A DNA stretch of 64,000 bases from Paludibacteraceae bacterium (GCA_017550335.1 JAFZPM010000027.1:62001-126000); one strand, 5' to 3'; counted from the first letter of the stretch, positions 51,931-61,528 are shown. Made by a program: numbers and translations. The notes: generated by a model from the letters alone, not told the origin.

Positions 51931-52866
51931 CTATTTCGCTTTGACGATCAATGTCTCGGACTTGTTGCCCTCCGTTGAACTCAACGACTGGACGCTCTCG
52001 TAGGAGATCATCCATCCTGTCTTAGCGTCGAACACTGCGGTTTCTTTGGACTCCGCCGTTATTTTCTGCTCCTTGAACTCTTTGACCGCCATGTCGACTT
52101 TCTCCTTTATTTTAGGGTCGTCTGGCGAAACGCCCATCTCTTTTGCGATTCCGGTCGTGTATTTTTTCATCCATGCGGTCATGGCGTTGAGGCACTCTTT
52201 TTCTGGAAGCTTCGCAGTGGTGACGAATGTTATCTTACCTTTCTCCTTGCTCACTTTGGTGGAGGATTTCACATTCTCCAGGACTGTTGTGCACAAGGTG
52301 ATGTTCGTGGTCCCTCTTTTATCCATCTTAGTGTCATATTCTTTCCCGAAGTATTTGTGCATGGCGAGGATCTCCTGCATGTTCATGTCCATGAAACTTT
52401 TTTCGTTGGGCGCTGTCATGCTTTTGAGCAATAAGGCCATAAGCCCGTTTAATTTCCCCGAAAAACTGTTGCTTGTGTCTTGTGGGGTGTCGAGGATTTT
52501 GCGGTATTCGTTGAAGTTGTCGACAGAGAGGATCTTTCCGTTGAGGGAGGTGGTGTAGATCGGAATGAATCGTTTTATTTTTTCGTACGTCTCTTGTCCG
52601 ATCATTGCTTTCGCCATCTCTTCCATCCCTGTGAAGTCTTGCTCGTTGGTATAGGTACAGGAGATCTTGTATTTCGACGATGTTTTTTCCAATACATTAA
52701 TAGCGACGTCTGAACTGCTCGTTTTCGCAGTGTCTGTGTAATGCTCCAAGGCGTAGCTCTTTGTCTCACCTACCTTCCACGAGGGTTTCAAGGTGATTTT
52801 CTCTGCGAATGCTGTAGCTACTATGGTCAGGAAACATACGCAGGTTAACAATGCTTTTCTGCTCAT
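51931..52866 (-). CDS. secreted protein, unknown
   Basis: The 311-residue protein has a signal peptide (MSRKALLTCVCFLTIVATAFAE). The mature part begins KITLKPSWKVGETKSYALEHY and contains beta-strand repeats with a central helical part; the C-terminus reads AVFDAKTGWMISYES, a pattern of envelope proteins that respond to a stored variable. No conserved enzyme motifs were found. A -7 box is at 52901-52908. It is monocistronic. Confidence 0.65.
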   Translation of the reverse strand: MSRKALLTCVCFLTIVATAFAEKITLKPSWKVGETKSYALEHYTDTAKTSSSDVAINVLEKTSSKYKISCTYTNEQDFTGMEEMAKAMIGQETYEKIKRFIPIYTTSLNGKILSVDNFNEYRKILDTPQDTSNSFSGKLNGLMALLLKSMTAPNEKSFMDMNMQEILAMHKYFGKEYDTKMDKRGTTNITLCTTVLENVKSSTKVSKEKGKITFVTTAKLPEKECLNAMTAWMKKYTTGIAKEMGVSPDDPKIKEKVDMAVKEFKEQKITAESKETAVFDAKTGWMISYESVQSLSSTEGNKSETLIVKAK

Positions 52867-52900
52867 GATTTGATGTTGTTTTGAATTTACTATGATATTA

Positions 52901-52908
52901 CAAATATA
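52901..52908 (-). promoter_or_regulatory. -7 box (TATATTTG) for the secreted unknown gene
   Basis: A perfect minus-strand TAnnTTTG match 35 bases upstream of the start. Confidence 0.4.
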
Positions 52909-52994
52909 GATATTTATTTTCTATCCGCTACATACTTGGGTGAAAAACGGGTGCTAATTCTATTGATCATCCGGGTATGGGAAATGTTCAGTTA

Positions 52995-53023
52995 TTGCCC
53001 CCCGTATATTTTTATTATTTTTG
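52995..53023 (+). promoter_or_regulatory. promoter TTG-N18-TATTTTTG
   Basis: TTG at 52995-52997 and TATTTTTG at 53016-53023 lie 32 bases before the metallophosphoesterase start. Confidence 0.5.
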
Positions 53024-53054
53024 CGACCTGAAATTGTCTTAAACATCAGGTATT

Positions 53055-54068
53055 ATGTCTTTGAAGTTCGTTTTGCTGTCGCCAATCCTTTTGGCATTGG
53101 TTCTGTTGCTTTCCGTTCATTTGTTGTGGGGTGTCACGTGGCTGCTTAGCAAGTGTTTCCACTTCTCTGTCTCCTATTCCCCTTGGAAATGGACAGCCAT
53201 CGGATTGGTCTTGGTGTCGTGGATCTTCCTGGCCTACGGCTATTTCTTCGGCCGCTTCAGGTTGGATGTCAATAGGGTGGATTTCTCCCATGCTGATGTA
53301 CCTTCCGCCTTTGACGGCTATCGTATCGTCCATATATCAGACCTGCATCTCTCCACTTTTAACGATAGGCCGAAGGCCTTGGAGCGTATTGTGGATAGTG
53401 TGAATGCGCAACACCCTGATTTGATTTGCTTTACGGGTGATTTGGTGACGATAGGCAGGGAGGAGGCTGAACCTTTCACGGCTATGTTGAAGAATATGAA
53501 GGCGAAGGATGGAGTGATGGCGGTGTTGGGCAACCATGATTTCCTGATTTATCGTCGGGATTTCGTGAACAATGCCGCTCGGATGCGGGCGGTTGAGGAT
53601 CTGGCGGATTATATGCGTGGCGAACTTGGTTGGCAACTGTTGCGCAATGACAATAGAATGATTGTGAGGGGAAATGATACTTTGTGTGTGTTGGGTGTCG
53701 ATAACCATTCCTGCTCCGATCAGGGTTTTCACACCGTCGCGTATGGTGTGTTGTCCAAGGCTAGGTATGGCGCTACGGGCTTCCAGGTCCTTCTGACCCA
53801 TGATCCAACCCATTGGAGGGCTGAGGTGTTGCCTCAAACGGATATTCCTCTTACGCTTTCCGGTCATACGCACGATGCGCAGATAAAAATCTTCGGATGG
53901 TCTCCTGCCTCCCGTATGTTCCCTGAACATGCGGGCATGTACACGGTCATGGGAAATCATGTGCCGCAGTCATTGTATGTGAATGTGGGAATAGGGTGTA
54001 CCTTCCCCGCACGTGTCGGTGTGGATGAAGAGATCACGGTGATTGAGCTGAGGGGAGTTGAGAATTAA
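53055..54068 (+). CDS. membrane-anchored metallophosphoesterase (paralogue)
   Basis: The 337-residue protein has two N-terminal hydrophobic helices (about 3-25 and 41-65). A calcineurin-like domain follows with all metal ligands: HISDLHLSTF, FTGDLVTIG, LGNHDF, LTHDP and LSGHTHDAQ. It shares the order and spacing of the enzyme at 22522-23721 but has fewer membrane helices. Its substrate is unknown. Its stop codon lies in the first unit of a heptamer array. Confidence 0.9.
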   Translation: MSLKFVLLSPILLALVLLLSVHLLWGVTWLLSKCFHFSVSYSPWKWTAIGLVLVSWIFLAYGYFFGRFRLDVNRVDFSHADVPSAFDGYRIVHISDLHLSTFNDRPKALERIVDSVNAQHPDLICFTGDLVTIGREEAEPFTAMLKNMKAKDGVMAVLGNHDFLIYRRDFVNNAARMRAVEDLADYMRGELGWQLLRNDNRMIVRGNDTLCVLGVDNHSCSDQGFHTVAYGVLSKARYGATGFQVLLTHDPTHWRAEVLPQTDIPLTLSGHTHDAQIKIFGWSPASRMFPEHAGMYTVMGNHVPQSLYVNVGIGCTFPARVGVDEEITVIELRGVEN

Positions 54069-54139
54069 GAGTTAAGAGTTAAGAATTAAGAGTTAAGAAT
54101 TAAGAGTTAAGAATTAAGAGTTAAGAGTTAAGAGTTTAG
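54063..54139. repeat. heptamer array (AATTAAG/AGTTAAG), eleven units
   Basis: Eleven consecutive 7-base units, each AATTAAG or AGTTAAG, with a final AGTTTAG. The stop codon of the upstream gene (54066-54068) is inside the first unit. Confidence 0.85.
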
Positions 54140-54179
54140 TTTTAGGGGTGGAAGTTCTGAATGCTTGGGAGGAGAAATG

Positions 54180-54213
54180 AAGAAGGGAGGCATCCGACGA
54201 TGTCTCCCTTCTT
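54180..54213 (-). terminator. terminator-like hairpin after the OmpA gene
   Basis: AAGAAGGGAGGCATC and GATGTCTCCCTTCTT form a 15-pair stem with one G-U pair and a CGAC loop. It lies 23 bases beyond the stop codon of the minus-strand OmpA gene. The following T-tract is weak (CATTTCTC). Confidence 0.65.
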
Positions 54214-54235
54214 ATATGATCAGGGTGGATCTTGT

Positions 54236-55774
54236 TTATTTCCCACCGATTTTGAGTTCCTCTTCGCCCTCTTCTTCTTCGTCGATGGTTGCGTCGTTTG
54301 TCGGGGATGCGCCTCCGTCCACGAGGTCCAATTCCACACGCCTGTTCTGTTCGCGTCCTTCTGGAGTGTCGTTGGAAGCGATAGGCTCTGTTTCACCCTT
54401 GCTTACGCAACCGATACGGTTCCTTGGAATGTTCTTCCTCACGAGTGCGTTCTTGAACGCTTCCGCACGGTGTTGGCCATTCACGATATTCTTGGCCGGT
54501 GTGCTGGAATTGTCGGTATGACCTGTGATGATGATCTTCGCCTCAGGGTTCGCATCCAGATACTTGCGTATGGTGATGAAGTATTGGTCTGCCTCTTTCG
54601 GGAAGAGAGGAGCGGCGTTGACGTTCGCGTACTTGGCTGCGCTCTTGATAGCCTTCAGTGCTTCTATGGCTTCTTTCCTGAGGGCCTCATCGACGGTTGT
54701 CGGTTCGGAGCTCTTGTTCTCCTGTGGCTTGGTCTGGTTTTTATTGACAGGTTCAGTCTTGCGTCCTTTCTCCTCAGCCTTGGCTGCGCGTTTGGCGGCT
54801 GCCGCTTCCGCTTCGCTTCTCACGCGTTCGTCCAGAACTTTGTTGACCTCGCTGATTTCCTTCTCCGTATCGTGGAATGAGATGTAAAATCCCACCTTCA
54901 AGCCAGCCTCGATCGGGGTGATTTTGGTGACTTGGTTGCTGGAGTATAGTCCGACGTACTTGTGCTCCTGCGCATCATAGATAGGAGTTTCTTCCCCTTT
55001 GCAAGCGTTGAGTAAGCCGTAGCTGCCATATAGACCAATGTAGAGAGCGCATTGGTCGGTCAGTTTCTTAAGTATGCCAAGGTCTGCTATCGCATTCACG
55101 CCCAAACCATATTTAATCTTTCCTTTCTCCTCATCCTCGGCCTTGTGTTCGCCTACATCATCATGACCCTTCAATTTGTCCATCACGATTCCTGTCTGTT
55201 CGAAAAGGATGGCGTTCGTGTATTTTCCCTCGTCCGGTTTGTATTTGCCTGCGAAAGGAAGGGAGAGGGAAGCACCGACGGCGGCATGGAAGCTGCATGG
55301 TTTGGTGGCTCCTGTCGAAATCACCAATTGGACAGGCAGCTCGAGGGCCATCATGCTCTCTTTTTCATGCCAATCCTTGAATTCGGAGGTGTATTGGGCT
55401 TTTTGCCCATTCTCTGATTTGTAATCTTTTATGACCTCCTTGCAATTGCTTGTTGTGGCCGAATTCCTCAGCGTCATTTTCAGACCAGTGCCAAAACCCA
55501 CCACTTTCGGGACGAACTCGTATCTAGCCTCGAACATTCCTCCGTAGCCTTTCTCCCAGTGTCCGTAGAGAGGGTCGCTTATCATGGTGTGCAAACCTCC
55601 TCCCAGGTTGAAATTCAGGTGATGATTCAAGAAATACTGAGGGGCGGTCTCCTCGACGATTGTCTCCTCGACGGCAGTCTCTTCTACGGTTGTGGAGTCC
55701 GCACTTGCCTCTTGGGCAGTGACGACCACGGCAGGCGTTAGAATCATCCAAAGTATTATTATCGCTCTTTTCAT
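54236..55774 (-). CDS. OmpA-family outer-membrane protein with coiled linker
   Basis: The 512-residue protein has a signal peptide (MKRAIIILWMILTPAVVVTAQ), a VEET-repeat segment, and an N-terminal region (about 45-300) with barrel-like strands. An Ala/Glu/Lys helical linker follows. The C-terminal OmpA domain (about 385-490) shows IIITGHTDNSSTPAKN and RAEAFKNALVRKNIPRNRI, ending in REQNRRVELDLV. The Asp and Arg that bind peptidoglycan are present, and the last residues are an acidic tail. It begins 23 bases after the giant repeat gene on the same strand, so they are probably co-transcribed. Confidence 0.9.
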   Translation of the reverse strand: MKRAIIILWMILTPAVVVTAQEASADSTTVEETAVEETIVEETAPQYFLNHHLNFNLGGGLHTMISDPLYGHWEKGYGGMFEARYEFVPKVVGFGTGLKMTLRNSATTSNCKEVIKDYKSENGQKAQYTSEFKDWHEKESMMALELPVQLVISTGATKPCSFHAAVGASLSLPFAGKYKPDEGKYTNAILFEQTGIVMDKLKGHDDVGEHKAEDEEKGKIKYGLGVNAIADLGILKKLTDQCALYIGLYGSYGLLNACKGEETPIYDAQEHKYVGLYSSNQVTKITPIEAGLKVGFYISFHDTEKEISEVNKVLDERVRSEAEAAAAKRAAKAEEKGRKTEPVNKNQTKPQENKSSEPTTVDEALRKEAIEALKAIKSAAKYANVNAAPLFPKEADQYFITIRKYLDANPEAKIIITGHTDNSSTPAKNIVNGQHRAEAFKNALVRKNIPRNRIGCVSKGETEPIASNDTPEGREQNRRVELDLVDGGASPTNDATIDEEEEGEEELKIGGK

Positions 55775-55796
55775 GTGCTGACTTTTTTACTAGCTG

Positions 55797-58700
55797 TTAT
55801 TGTTTTAATACCTTAACCTTCACGTCATCGATTGTAATGATGAATAGACCGGATACCAATCCGAATTTATCGGCTGGTAGAGTCAATTCGTCTCCTTCGA
55901 ATGTTGTTGGTCCGTAGATAGGTGTGCCGAACTCATTTCCCACGGTTAAAGTATGCTCCGTGTTCGTGAAGTTATGCAACTTGATGGTTGCAGAGCCCTC
56001 GTTGCGGATAGGGTTTGGCATCACAGTGATTTCCTTGTACTTGTTGAGCGGGTTGTACCAGTTGTTTCTGGTGCAGGTCCGTAGCTCTTTGTCGGTCCCT
56101 TCGTTGATGATCACGTAGTAGGTGCCGGAGAGTCCGCCATCTTCCTGGTAGTACGGCAATGTTGCTCCTACAACCTTTTCGCCGTTGTGGTACCATTGGA
56201 AGGTCTCGAACTTTTTCGTGTCGTCCTTGATGACACTGACCACATCCCTATAGATCGCGATGGTGTAGTCCTGGCTGAGGTTGACGTTGATGTAAACTCT
56301 GACTGGTCTGGACAGGGCGGAGTCTTCGTTCCTGAACACTACGTCAGCCGCATATTTGCCTTCGACGCATGCGTTTGGAATCTGCACGTCGATTTGATTG
56401 TCGCCAGGTACTGTGGTCCAATCTTTGTCCGAGAAGCCTTGTGCTTTGGCGGAGTCGGAGAAGGTGAGCATGAAGTCAGTGGCTACTCCATCCTTGATTG
56501 TATAGCCGATCTTTCCGTTGTCTCCTTGGCAATATCCTTCCGCGTTCACCGAGAAGAATTGTCCGTTTGCCAGAGCTTCGAGGCTAACCAGTTTCTTGAG
56601 TGCGATGTTATTCTTAGTGTCGCATCGTGTGCAAGTGAAGGTCTTTACACCCTCCTCAGTCTCGGTCGGCTCTTTGGTGATGGCACCCTTGTCGAAGTCA
56701 TGTCCGAGGGCAGGCGTTCTGACCGTGTCTTTCTTCGCATCGCAACGTGAGCAATGTTTGGTGTTGATGCCTTCCGTCGTGCAGGTTGCCGGGGCGTCGA
56801 CAGTCTCTGTTTTCGCGAAGTCGTGCCCCAATGTGTCGATCGGCGCCTCGTTCTTCGCATCGCAAGCGGTGCAGGAGAAGGTGATTTTACCTTGAGCGGT
56901 GCAGGTTGCCGCCAATGTGGTGTCGCCTGTGTTCCAGCTATGGCCTTTGGCGGCGATAGTGTTCTTGCTTCTGCTCAGTTCCGCTTGGCAGACTGTGCAA
57001 TAGATAGCATCTTCGTAAGAGCCTCCCTGTGTGCAGGTGGCTGGTTGTTCATGCTCTCTGACAGGCTCTCCGCCGATGTGTCCTGGGGCTTTGATCACGG
57101 TGATGTCAGTCTTCACATCGCAGCGTATGCAGTGTCTCGACTTGTTTCCGTCGCTGGTGCAGGTGGCTTTTATGTCCACAGTGAATGTGTCTGCGTATTG
57201 GTGTCCCAATGCGCTGATTTCTCTGGTCTCCGTGACATGACATACCCTGCAGACGTGGCTGATGATACCCTTTCCGATGCAGGTTGGCTCCACCGTGTTG
57301 ATCTCAGGGTTCCATTGGTGACCCAGTGCGTCGATGACGATGTGTTCTCTGCTGAGTTCTGTCTTGCAGACAGCGCAGTATACGACCGTGTCGCGGGAGC
57401 CCGCTTTCGTGCATGTCGCCGCCGTGTCGTTCTCTACGACTTTAGCCGATGCCAAGTGTCCTGTCGCGCGTATCGTGTCTTCATATCCGTGTATGTCGCA
57501 ACGGATGCAATGCTTGGATTGGAGTCCGTCGGTGAGACAGGTGACAGGTTTGTCTATGGTGTATGTGTCTGCGTAGGTATGTCCTAATGCGCTTACGCTT
57601 TTCGTGTCGACAGCTCCGCAGACGGTGCAAGTGAATGTCTTGATTCCACCTTCCGTGCAGGTTGGTGCCACCACATCCGTTCCATCGTCCCATTGGTGAC
57701 CTGTGGCAGGTTCCGCGACGCCGGTGGTGCGGCTGAGTTCTATGCCACAGAACTTACATTTGATAACCTCCGTGTAGGTGCCAGGCTCAAGGCAGTTGGC
57801 TGGTTTGTAGTCCTCCTTGATAGGCTCTCCGGGTTGGTGGTCTGTCGCTGGCATCATCACGGTGTCTTTCCGTTCTTCGCAACGGATGCAGTGTCTGGAT
57901 TTCTGTCCGCCGGCTTGGCAGGTAGGCTCCACATCCACGGTGAAGGTGTCCGCGAAGGCGTGTCCCAATGCTTCGATTTCCTTGTCCTCTTTGGCTTGGC
58001 AGCGATCGCAGACCTTGGTGATGTGGCCTCCCTTGGTGCAGGTAGGCGCTTCGATCGTGTCGCTTTCGGTCCATTGGTGACCCAATGGGGAGATTTCCCG
58101 CTTGTCGAACTTGGCGTCGCATCCCGTGCGTGTGCAGTGTCTTGATTCGCTTCCCAGTTCGAGGCAGGTGGCCGGAACGTCAACCGTATACTCCTCTGCG
58201 AAGAGGTGACCCATGGCCTTTACTGTATCCTTCGCGATGTTCTTGCATATCTTGCAGGTGTAGAGGACGATTCCTGGTTCTGTGCAGGTCGGTTGTACGA
58301 AGTACTCTTCCGTGCCTTCGTAGTCATGTCCTTTCGCGAAGTCGATTTTGTGGTTTGATCTAAGTAGGATGCCGCATCTGTCGCAATAGATGTTCTCGTC
58401 GTGTGATCCGTCTTCTGTGCAAGTCGCTTCCGTGACGTTCTCCCATCTTACCGAGCTTTCCAGGTGTCCTGGGCTTGGAATGACGGTCTTTCCGGTCATG
58501 GCATCGCAACGGGAGCAGTGTTTTGATTTGCTTCCTCCCATGGTGCAGGTCGGTGCGATATCGATGGTGTAGTCGTTCTGCCAATCGTGGCCCAACTTGT
58601 TGATTGTGCTGTCGATGGAGGTGCCGCACACTTCGCATTTGAATTTTGTCAATCCGTTCTCCGTGCAGGTGGCTGCTTTCACCACTTCATACGCTTTCAG

Positions 58701-61199
58701 GATGTGCGTGCCTTTAGGAATTGTGGTGATCTCGATCTTCTCCACACATCTGCTGCAGTGCTTGGATTTCAATCCTTCTTCCATACAGGTCGGTATCCTA
58801 TCCACGGTGAATGTGTCAGCGAATTCATGTCCGAGGGCTTCGATCACTCTCGTCTCTATTAAGCCACACATCGCGCATCTGTATTTGGCTTGTCCCGCTT
58901 TCGTGCAGGATGGCTCTATTTGTATGCTGTCCAGTTCCATCTGATGTCCTGTAGGAGCGATTTCTGTCACTTCGTTGATGGCTGTGCAACTGTCGTGTAC
59001 GCAGTGCTTGGATTTTGAGCCCTTCGTCTCGCACTTCGGCTCCACGTCGATGGTGAATTCGCTGCTGAACAAGTGGCCCAGGGAGTCCACCTCCTCTTTC
59101 TTCGTGGTGAGGCACACGCTGCAGGTGATGGTCTTTTCACCCTTTGTGGTGCACTTCGGTTGGATGGTCAGGGTGGTGTCGCTCCAGTTATGTCCTGCGG
59201 ATTCGATGACGGAGATGTCTGTCCGTTCCGTGCAGCCGGTGCGTTGGCAGTGACGTGATTTCTCACCGTTTTCCGTGCAAGTGGCTGGAGTGTCGACGCT
59301 GAAGTCTTCGGAGAAGTCATGTCCTAATGCTGCGGTCGTGTCGGTTCTTGTCGTGTCGCCTCTGACGCATGTATAGTTCGTCAGACCGGTCTTTGTACAG
59401 GTCGGTTCCAAGGTGATCACTCCTTCACCCCAAGTATGTCCTAATGCTTCGATTGTCTCGATCTCTTCCCTTGCGTCACAGCGGGTGCAATGTTTGGAGC
59501 GTTCGCCGTCGGTTTTGCATGTCGCGGGGATGTCGATTGTGAATTCCTCCTCGAAGTTGTGTCCTAACATTTTCACGGTTGCATTTTCTGCCACCTTTCC
59601 GCACTTGGTACATCTGCGGTTTACGACTCCATCGGTTGTGCAGGTCGCTTCTACAATGACGGAGTCTATTTCCCAGACATGTCCGCCATTCGCCTCGATT
59701 TCCACCGTGTCTATGCTGACGAGGCAACCCTCATGCACGCAGTGTCTTGATTTGTATCCTATCTGTGTGCAGTTCGGTTCTAGGTCAACCGTGTATTCGG
59801 TGGAGAATTCGTGTCCGATAGCAAGGATGGAGGTGATTTCACGCTTCTCCTCGCAGCGGGTGCAATGTTTGGATTTGCTTCCTTCCTCTGTGCATTTAGG
59901 TTCCACGTCGACCGCGAAGGTGTCCGCGAAGTTATGACCTAAAGCGTCGACACTATCGGTTTTAGTCGTCTCGCAGTGTAGGCATTTGATTGTTTCCGCA
60001 CCCTTCACGACACATCCTGGTTCTTGGACCATGGTCGTGTCCCTTCCCCAAACGTGAGGCAACATGATGTCGATGATCGTGTCGGACGTGATGCTGTAGT
60101 CGCATATCCGGCAGTCGTATTTCATCACGTGTGAACCATTCGCTGTGCAGGTTGGCTCAGCTGTTGTGACGTATGTCGTGTCGAACTGGTGCGCAGTGAT
60201 GGTGTAGGTCGCGTTTATGGTGGTCACATCGTAGTTCGGGTTAGGATTTTCCCCTACTATTTCTATGTTGATGTCGTATACGCCAGCGGTGTCTCCCGGT
60301 GTGCGACTGATGGTGATGCCATTCAATGACTCACCTGGCACTTCGCCTGTCGTGTTGTATGTGAGTTCTATAGGGGCTTGTCCTTCGTGTGCTATGACCG
60401 GGTTGGCGGAGACTGTGGCTTCTCTTTTCCCGATGAGGACTATACCGTCGATGATAGTGTCCGCAAATCCCTTTTGGGAGGCTTTCACCCTGATTAAGTA
60501 TTCTCCGGCATTGGTGTATGAAGGTATTTCTGTTAAGTTGAACTCTCCGTCGCCCTCCGCATAACTCAATGTGCAGCCGGAAGCATCGCCCTCGGTGGTG
60601 ACGTTTAAGGTGTGTGCCCAACCATCGTATACTGGATAGACGCTTTCGACGCTGACACCCGTCAATTGAGGTTTGCCTACCAATTTCACGTCGAAACTGG
60701 TGGAACTGCTCTCCCCGTATGGGAAATTGAGAGCGAGTATGCCTCCTGAATAATCTTCCGGCGCGATGAGTTTGAGGTTGTCCAGAATGACGTGTACCGT
60801 GTCGATGTCATTCAGCATGCTATTGATTGCGATGGAGGCTTCTGAGGTGTTGACATTGTTGTCTATATCACCCACCTCTATCTTGCTGTTTTCTCCAAGG
60901 ATGTATACTGCGTTATGGTCGGAATTTTCTAACGCCATGATGATGTTGGGCAACCCCAATATGTAGTATTCGCCAATGTTGATTTGATTGACATCCAGGG
61001 TCAAATCATATTTGAGCTGATACGTTTTTGTCGTATCGATTATTGCCCCTGTGGTGAGTAAATTGGTCTCGTCATTTGGATCTGTCAAGGTGATGTTTTG
61101 TCCCGTGATGATAGTGTTGAATGACTCTGCGTATGTGCAGTTTAGCACACACCACAACGGGAGAAGAATTAATGCCGTGAGTCTAAAAAATCTTTTCAT
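55797..61199 (-). CDS. giant secreted protein with about 28 Cys-rich repeats and T9SS sorting domain
   Basis: The 1800-residue protein has a signal peptide (RLTALILLPLWCVLNCTYA). An N-terminal region holds an MBG-like domain (about 200-335, ending ATYTITAHQF). About 28 repeats follow at roughly residues 345-1530, each about 40 residues, of pattern PxC-T-xxG-...-C-xx-C-...-LGH. A final degenerate repeat has lost its first Cys (EPTETEEG). A beta domain and a C-terminal region (VMPNPIRNEG...GLFIITIDDVKVKVLKQ) match a type A T9SS sorting domain. CxxC plus His suggests metal binding or disulphides. It is probably surface-attached or released. Confidence 0.88.
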   Translation of the reverse strand: MKRFFRLTALILLPLWCVLNCTYAESFNTIITGQNITLTDPNDETNLLTTGAIIDTTKTYQLKYDLTLDVNQINIGEYYILGLPNIIMALENSDHNAVYILGENSKIEVGDIDNNVNTSEASIAINSMLNDIDTVHVILDNLKLIAPEDYSGGILALNFPYGESSSTSFDVKLVGKPQLTGVSVESVYPVYDGWAHTLNVTTEGDASGCTLSYAEGDGEFNLTEIPSYTNAGEYLIRVKASQKGFADTIIDGIVLIGKREATVSANPVIAHEGQAPIELTYNTTGEVPGESLNGITISRTPGDTAGVYDINIEIVGENPNPNYDVTTINATYTITAHQFDTTYVTTAEPTCTANGSHVMKYDCRICDYSITSDTIIDIMLPHVWGRDTTMVQEPGCVVKGAETIKCLHCETTKTDSVDALGHNFADTFAVDVEPKCTEEGSKSKHCTRCEEKREITSILAIGHEFSTEYTVDLEPNCTQIGYKSRHCVHEGCLVSIDTVEIEANGGHVWEIDSVIVEATCTTDGVVNRRCTKCGKVAENATVKMLGHNFEEEFTIDIPATCKTDGERSKHCTRCDAREEIETIEALGHTWGEGVITLEPTCTKTGLTNYTCVRGDTTRTDTTAALGHDFSEDFSVDTPATCTENGEKSRHCQRTGCTERTDISVIESAGHNWSDTTLTIQPKCTTKGEKTITCSVCLTTKKEEVDSLGHLFSSEFTIDVEPKCETKGSKSKHCVHDSCTAINEVTEIAPTGHQMELDSIQIEPSCTKAGQAKYRCAMCGLIETRVIEALGHEFADTFTVDRIPTCMEEGLKSKHCSRCVEKIEITTIPKGTHILKAYEVVKAATCTENGLTKFKCEVCGTSIDSTINKLGHDWQNDYTIDIAPTCTMGGSKSKHCSRCDAMTGKTVIPSPGHLESSVRWENVTEATCTEDGSHDENIYCDRCGILLRSNHKIDFAKGHDYEGTEEYFVQPTCTEPGIVLYTCKICKNIAKDTVKAMGHLFAEEYTVDVPATCLELGSESRHCTRTGCDAKFDKREISPLGHQWTESDTIEAPTCTKGGHITKVCDRCQAKEDKEIEALGHAFADTFTVDVEPTCQAGGQKSRHCIRCEERKDTVMMPATDHQPGEPIKEDYKPANCLEPGTYTEVIKCKFCGIELSRTTGVAEPATGHQWDDGTDVVAPTCTEGGIKTFTCTVCGAVDTKSVSALGHTYADTYTIDKPVTCLTDGLQSKHCIRCDIHGYEDTIRATGHLASAKVVENDTAATCTKAGSRDTVVYCAVCKTELSREHIVIDALGHQWNPEINTVEPTCIGKGIISHVCRVCHVTETREISALGHQYADTFTVDIKATCTSDGNKSRHCIRCDVKTDITVIKAPGHIGGEPVREHEQPATCTQGGSYEDAIYCTVCQAELSRSKNTIAAKGHSWNTGDTTLAATCTAQGKITFSCTACDAKNEAPIDTLGHDFAKTETVDAPATCTTEGINTKHCSRCDAKKDTVRTPALGHDFDKGAITKEPTETEEGVKTFTCTRCDTKNNIALKKLVSLEALANGQFFSVNAEGYCQGDNGKIGYTIKDGVATDFMLTFSDSAKAQGFSDKDWTTVPGDNQIDVQIPNACVEGKYAADVVFRNEDSALSRPVRVYINVNLSQDYTIAIYRDVVSVIKDDTKKFETFQWYHNGEKVVGATLPYYQEDGGLSGTYYVIINEGTDKELRTCTRNNWYNPLNKYKEITVMPNPIRNEGSATIKLHNFTNTEHTLTVGNEFGTPIYGPTTFEGDELTLPADKFGLVSGLFIITIDDVKVKVLKQ
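56590..60170 (-). repeat. coding repeat array of about 29 units of roughly 120-135 bp
   Basis: Each unit encodes a Cys, then Cys-x2-Cys, then Gly-His. Two unit types are distinguishable: one with S(K/R)HC before the CxxC and one without. Their order is not random: pairs early in the array, triplets late. The DNA is diverged enough that units are not identical, so the array is old. Confidence 0.85.
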
Positions 61200-61358
61200 G
61201 TCGTTTTTTTTTGTTCCAATTTCCTAATATAAGAAAAAAAATTGAATCTGCCTTCTGTCTGCCTGATTATTTGTCTTTTAAATTTATACTTCCGTAAGCT
61301 TCATATACATACCTAATCTTCCTTACCAAGTTGCAGAGTTCCCTTTTCTTTCGAGTCG

Positions 61359-61366
61359 CAAAATTA
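61359..61366 (-). promoter_or_regulatory. -7 box (TAATTTTG) of the giant-gene operon
   Basis: A perfect TAnnTTTG match on the minus strand about 160 bases upstream of the start; no clear -33 box. Confidence 0.4.
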
Positions 61367-61528
61367 CTCTTTTTTTGATAAATTATGGTTTCTTGACATG
61401 GAAATTAGTTGCCCGAAATGTTAAATGATATGAAAAACCGTTTAATCCCCGTGTGGATGGATGAGGTGTTGGATAGGGGGGATCTCCCTATCAGGTAGAT
61501 GTCTGGATGCGGGTGGGGGAAAACGAAA

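Noticed and set aside
54063..54139. Possible CRISPR or phase-variable promoter repeat
   Set aside because: Seven-base tandem units without spacers; the array follows a gene rather than sitting between promoter boxes, so slippage would not alter expression of a downstream gene in the usual way.
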